Shown: positions 12,628 through 14,845 of the stretch, piece by piece
Layout of the letters: each line of letters begins with the position of its first letter
How positions within the stretch are numbered: the first letter of the stretch is position 1
NCBI GenBank assembly: GCA_035524895.1
Contig: DATLFI010000149.1
Coordinates: forward strand, 1 to 14,845
Direction: 5' to 3'
Source: DATLFI01 sp035524895
GTDB taxonomy: Bacteria > Acidobacteriota > Thermoanaerobaculia > Multivoradales > Multivoraceae
Length of the DNA stretch: 14,845 nucleotides
The notes under the pieces: generated by a model
Database searches by the model: none
Told to the model about the DNA's origin: nothing
Seen by the model: the letters and a program-made list of their open reading frames with translations, nothing else
Position numbers and translations under genes: made by a program

Positions 12628-13448
12628 TTACGTCTCGCCGAGCAGGACCCGGCGAATGAAGGCGGCCGGGTCTCGCGGGGCAAACGCGGCGCGTTCGTCC
12701 AGGCCCGGTCGGCGATCGTGGGCGTCTCGAGCAGGTGGGCAGCCATCTCAGCTGCGGGCAGCTCGCGCCAGGCGGCACGGCGTGGCTTCCCGCGACGGGC
12801 TGGAGCAGCGGCGACGACGGCGTCGGTGAGGCGGCGGAAGTTGAAGGTCAGACGGTGCTCGGGGGACGGCCCGAGCTTCGCGACCGCGGCCTTATGCTCC
12901 TTCGTCCCGTAGCCCTTGTGAAGCTCGAAGCCGTAGCCCGGGTAGCGCTCGCCCATGCGAGCCATGAGGCGATCGCGGGTCACCTTGGCCACGATCGAGG
13001 CGGCCGCGACTGTCGCGCTGGTCGCGTCTCCGCCGACGATCCGCTCGTGCACGGGCGCGCTGGCGCCGAGCGCGTAGCCGTCCACAAGACGAAGCTCCGC
13101 CCGCTCCCCCACGGCGCGGAGCGCCCGCTCGAGGCACGCTAGGTTGGCGGCGCGCAGCCCGATCCGGTCGACCTGGCTCGCGGGGATGGAGACGAGCGAG
13201 ACTGCCTCGGCGTGGGCGAGCACGGCTCTCGCGAGCCGCTCGCGCTTGGCAGGCGCGAGGCGCTTCGAGTCGTTCACCTCCTCGAGGAGATCCCTGCCCG
13301 CGCCGGAGGCGAGCCGCTCCAGGTCGAAGAGAACCCCCGCGGCCATGATCGGGCCAGCCCAGCATCCGCCCGCCCCCACCTCGTCGACGCCGGCGATCAG
13401 GCGAACGCCACGAGCGCGGTCGTGGGCAAGGAGGGCAGAGTCGCTCAT
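12628..13448 (-). CDS. rnhB: Ribonuclease HII, with probable one-base frameshift near the C terminus
   Basis: RNase HII cuts RNA in RNA-DNA hybrids and removes single ribonucleotides from DNA. All four acidic catalytic residues are visible: Asp22 and Glu23 in GVDEVG, Asp123 in LVDGY, Asp141 in GGDATSATVAAASIVAKVTRDR. The conserved HKGYGTKEH (177-185) and HRLTFNF (198-204) are also present. The usual GRG loop after DEV reads GAG (25-27), losing its Arg. The literal frame runs on to 12360, through the terminator and into the opposite gene, as arginine-rich non-protein-like sequence. Adding one G near 12726 would give a natural end, DPAAFIRRVLLGET, stopping with TAA at 12628-12630. The restored length is about 273 residues. 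The start has no strong Shine-Dalgarno. It lies 49 bases behind the small gene at 13498. Confidence 0.9.
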
Positions 13449-13497
13449 ACGGGTGCGCCTATCGACAACCCCACCGAAAATCCGCGCCCTGCCTGAG

Positions 13498-13680
13498 TTA
13501 GTTCAGCTCGCCTGCGCGGAGTCCTTGCTCCTCGATGCGCAGGCTCTTGGCAAGTTCAGGCTCATCGCCCCGGACCTCCTCGATGAAGCGTTCGGCGTCC
13601 TCGCGGCGCACGTAGACATCTAATGCGTTGCCCAGGGGAAAGGTCGGCGACAGCACGTCGTCGACGACCGCGTCGGACAT
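13498..13680 (-). CDS. Small conserved protein upstream of rnhB
   Basis: The 60-residue protein contains LGNALDVYVRREDAERFIEEVRGDEPELAKSLRIEEQ and ends AGELN. I remember very similar small hypothetical proteins in actinobacteria, but none with a known function. It is acidic and soluble, with a short strand followed by a helix. ATG 13680 is preferred; the frame is open to an ATG at 13707, which adds nine residues. It shares direction with rnhB and is 49 bases upstream, so the two may be one transcript. Confidence 0.65.
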   Translation of the reverse strand: MSDAVVDDVLSPTFPLGNALDVYVRREDAERFIEEVRGDEPELAKSLRIEEQGLRAGELN

Positions 13681-14136
13681 CTCGACGGCGCACCGACGAG
13701 CTGCCATGGTTCACCGATGCTCGTGTGCAGGCCGCGCGAGCGAAAAGGCGTGGCGGAACCCCGCCCACCCGCGCAGACTGATCTCACTTTCAGGCGGAAC
13801 TGTGGCTGCAGGCGTGGCGTGTCTCTTCTTAGACTCGCCGCCGTGCACCTTCTCGCGCTTCTCGGGTCGGGTGCGTCCGCGGCAGCCGGGATGCCGTCCG
13901 TCAGGGATATCACCGACCTCTGGTGACCGGATCCCCTCGAGGCATCCGACGAGCGCCGCTACCCGTTCCACTTCTTCATATGTCCCGATGGGATAGACGA
14001 GCTTCGCCCACGCTCTCGCCCAGTCCGGGGTCGTCGGGGTCAGGCCGCAAGGGGCGCTCGCCTGCCCCAAATGTGCGGGAATGTCGCCTGATTCCGGTCG
14101 CTCATCGGAGCTCTTCTGGGACGTGCGCGCACACAC
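13681..14136. other. About 460 bases with no gene I can support
   Basis: Open frames exist on both strands but lack consistent protein character. One minus-strand stretch (about 14050-13920) reads TPDWARAWAKLVYPIGTY and EEVERVAALVGCLEGI, which looks protein-like for some 40 residues, while the rest of that frame does not. It may be a gene fragment. No RNA gene was seen. Confidence 0.4.
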
Positions 14137-14165
14137 TTGACGCCTGACGATCACGGAGCAAGGAT
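14137..14165 (+). promoter_or_regulatory. Possible promoter of the gene at 14201
   Basis: TTGACG (14137-14142) is followed after exactly 17 bases by AAGGAT (14160-14165), a weak -10 match. The transcript would begin about 30 bases before the start codon and carry its Shine-Dalgarno. Confidence 0.35.
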
Positions 14166-14200
14166 CCTTTGCCAGCTCACCTATAGAGAGGAAGGAGCGC

Positions 14201-14527
14201 ATGCCCGGAATGATCGCTCCGCTCGCAGCGGACAAGGTCGGCGACTGGGAGACGTGGATCGCAGAGTTGAGCGGTCCGCGGAAGGCTGAGTTCGACGACA
14301 TGAATACGCGGCACGGCCTGACCGAGCACCGCGCGTACCTGCAACCGATGCCCGACGGGAGCTACTCGGTTCTCGTCATCCACGAAGGTCCCGGCGGTGA
14401 CGGCTTCATGGCCAATGCGATGAGCTCGGACAATGAGTTCGATCGCTGGTTTATGGAATCGGTTGCGACGATCCACGAGCTCGATCCTTCAGGCCCGCTG
14501 CCGCCACTCGCGGAACGGCGCTTGTAA
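14201..14527 (+). CDS. Small conserved protein, DUF6176-like
   Basis: The 108-residue protein reads MPGMIAPLAADKVGDWETWI, then LSGPRKAEFDDMNTRHGLTEH, SYSVLVIHEGPGGDGFMANA, and FDRWFMESVATIHELD. This looks like the small ferredoxin-like, dimeric alpha/beta type of protein that is frequent in actinobacteria. I recall it under DUF6176, but that label is from memory. No function is known to me. The start is well supported: GAGGAAGGAG (14188-14197) ends three bases before the ATG. A stem-loop follows the stop. It stands alone on the plus strand. Confidence 0.75.
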   Translation: MPGMIAPLAADKVGDWETWIAELSGPRKAEFDDMNTRHGLTEHRAYLQPMPDGSYSVLVIHEGPGGDGFMANAMSSDNEFDRWFMESVATIHELDPSGPLPPLAERRL

Positions 14528-14534
14528 GACACCC

Positions 14535-14550
14535 GAGCGCTCTCGCGCTC
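14535..14550 (+). terminator. Stem-loop after the gene at 14201
   Basis: GAGCGC (14535-14540) pairs perfectly with GCGCTC (14545-14550) around TCTC, seven bases after the stop codon. There is no T run. It is likely a GC-rich terminator. Confidence 0.5.
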
Positions 14551-14703
14551 CCTGGGGCCCCATAGGGGGCGCTGTCAATGCACGCGCGACTACTTGGGTG
14601 CCGTTGAGCACGGCGTCGCCTGCCTGCGCGAGTGTGCGGAAATGTCTCTTGACCAGCCACGCGCAGTGCTCAGCCTGCAGGTCACAAGCTCACGCGACCT
14701 CTA
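14551..14703. other. No gene seen between the terminator and the right-hand repeats
   Basis: Open frames here are short and not protein-like, and no RNA gene is evident. Together with the repeats that follow, the 318 bases from 14528 to the window end appear non-coding. Confidence 0.4.
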
Positions 14704-14734
14704 AAGGAGCCCGCGACCTCCGGGTCATGAGACG
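14704..14734 (-). repeat. Inverted tRNA-fMet-end-like repeat, copy 6
   Basis: Read on the minus strand from 14734, the sequence is CGTCTCATGACCCGGAGGTC, then GCGGGCTCCTTTA. CATGACCCGGAGGTCGC matches CATAACCCGGAGGTCGC in copy 2 with one change, and CATGACCCGG is identical to copy 1; the T arm has decayed. It faces the left-hand copies, so these repeats bracket nearly the whole window in opposite orientation. Confidence 0.55.
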
Positions 14735-14787
14735 TTGCCTTCTTTGAGTCAACTGGCACCAATACGGCGCTCCTGCGTTACGCTCGA

Positions 14788-14817
14788 TCAGCTCAGGTCA
14801 GCTGAGGTCAGCTCAGG
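14788..14817. repeat. Three tandem 10-bp repeats
   Basis: TCAGCTCAGG, TCAGCTGAGG and TCAGCTCAGG follow each other without gaps, differing at one base, with a weaker fourth unit (TGGGCTCTGG) after them. Each 10-base step is about one helical turn, so a protein could bind all copies on one face. Nothing else is seen from here to the window end. Confidence 0.7.
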
Positions 14818-14845
14818 TGGGCTCTGGTCGGAGGGCTTCGGGCAA

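Noticed and set aside
13711..14301. 196-residue minus-strand open frame
   Set aside because: It overlaps the well-supported gene at 14201, has no ribosome site, and most of it is not protein-like; only a short part was noted as a possible fragment.
14788..14827. CRISPR array
   Set aside because: The repeats are 10 bp and contiguous without spacers, and no cas gene is present.

Overview
The window is a GC-rich bacterial segment. The codon use, the initiator-tRNA 3' sequence and the small gene next to rnhB suggest an actinobacterium, perhaps of the Thermoleophilia/Solirubrobacter type. That placement is inference only. Most of it looks like an accessory region built up next to a tRNA-fMet locus, with housekeeping-like genes (rnhB and a small conserved gene) at the right.

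Left edge (1-321): two degenerate copies of an initiator-tRNA 3'-half sequence. The second (148-187) ends exactly like a tRNA-fMet and is followed by a strong GAAA-loop terminator, but it has no 5' half. This is how an attachment-site scar looks. Then comes a DUF429 gene (322-1137, +).

Defence-like block (1362-8111): a single-chain type IIG (Eco57I-like) restriction-modification enzyme (1362-4484, -). Next is a GIY-YIG (T5orf172-type) protein with a coiled coil and a YqaJ-like tail (4705-5310, -). Divergent from it is a large ABC-type ATPase with a CPLC zinc-hook motif and a C-terminal RxxxE...H pattern like the RloC/PrrC anticodon nucleases (5481-8111, +). Further degenerate fMet-like repeats lie between DUF429 and the RM gene, between the RM gene and the GIY-YIG gene, and before the ATPase.

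Integration module (8183-11341): a three-gene minus-strand operon joined by two ATGA overlaps, encoding a ParB-fold/MT-A70 adenine methyltransferase, an excisionase-type HTH protein and a complete tyrosine recombinase. A zinc-ribbon protein is transcribed divergently. A dyad and a -10-like box lie between the two units.

Right part (11407-14845): an HTH protein, a PD-(D/E)XK-like gene broken by a single extra G, then a perfect hairpin terminator facing the convergent ribonuclease HII gene, whose C-terminal end also appears shifted by one base. A small conserved gene lies upstream of rnhB. After about 500 bases without a clear gene comes a small conserved plus-strand protein (14201-14527). The window ends with an inverted fMet-like repeat and three 10-bp tandem repeats.

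The most interesting reading is a defence island whose modules are separated by tRNA-fMet-end-like repeats, pairing a type IIG restriction enzyme with a possible tRNA-cutting zinc-hook ATPase.
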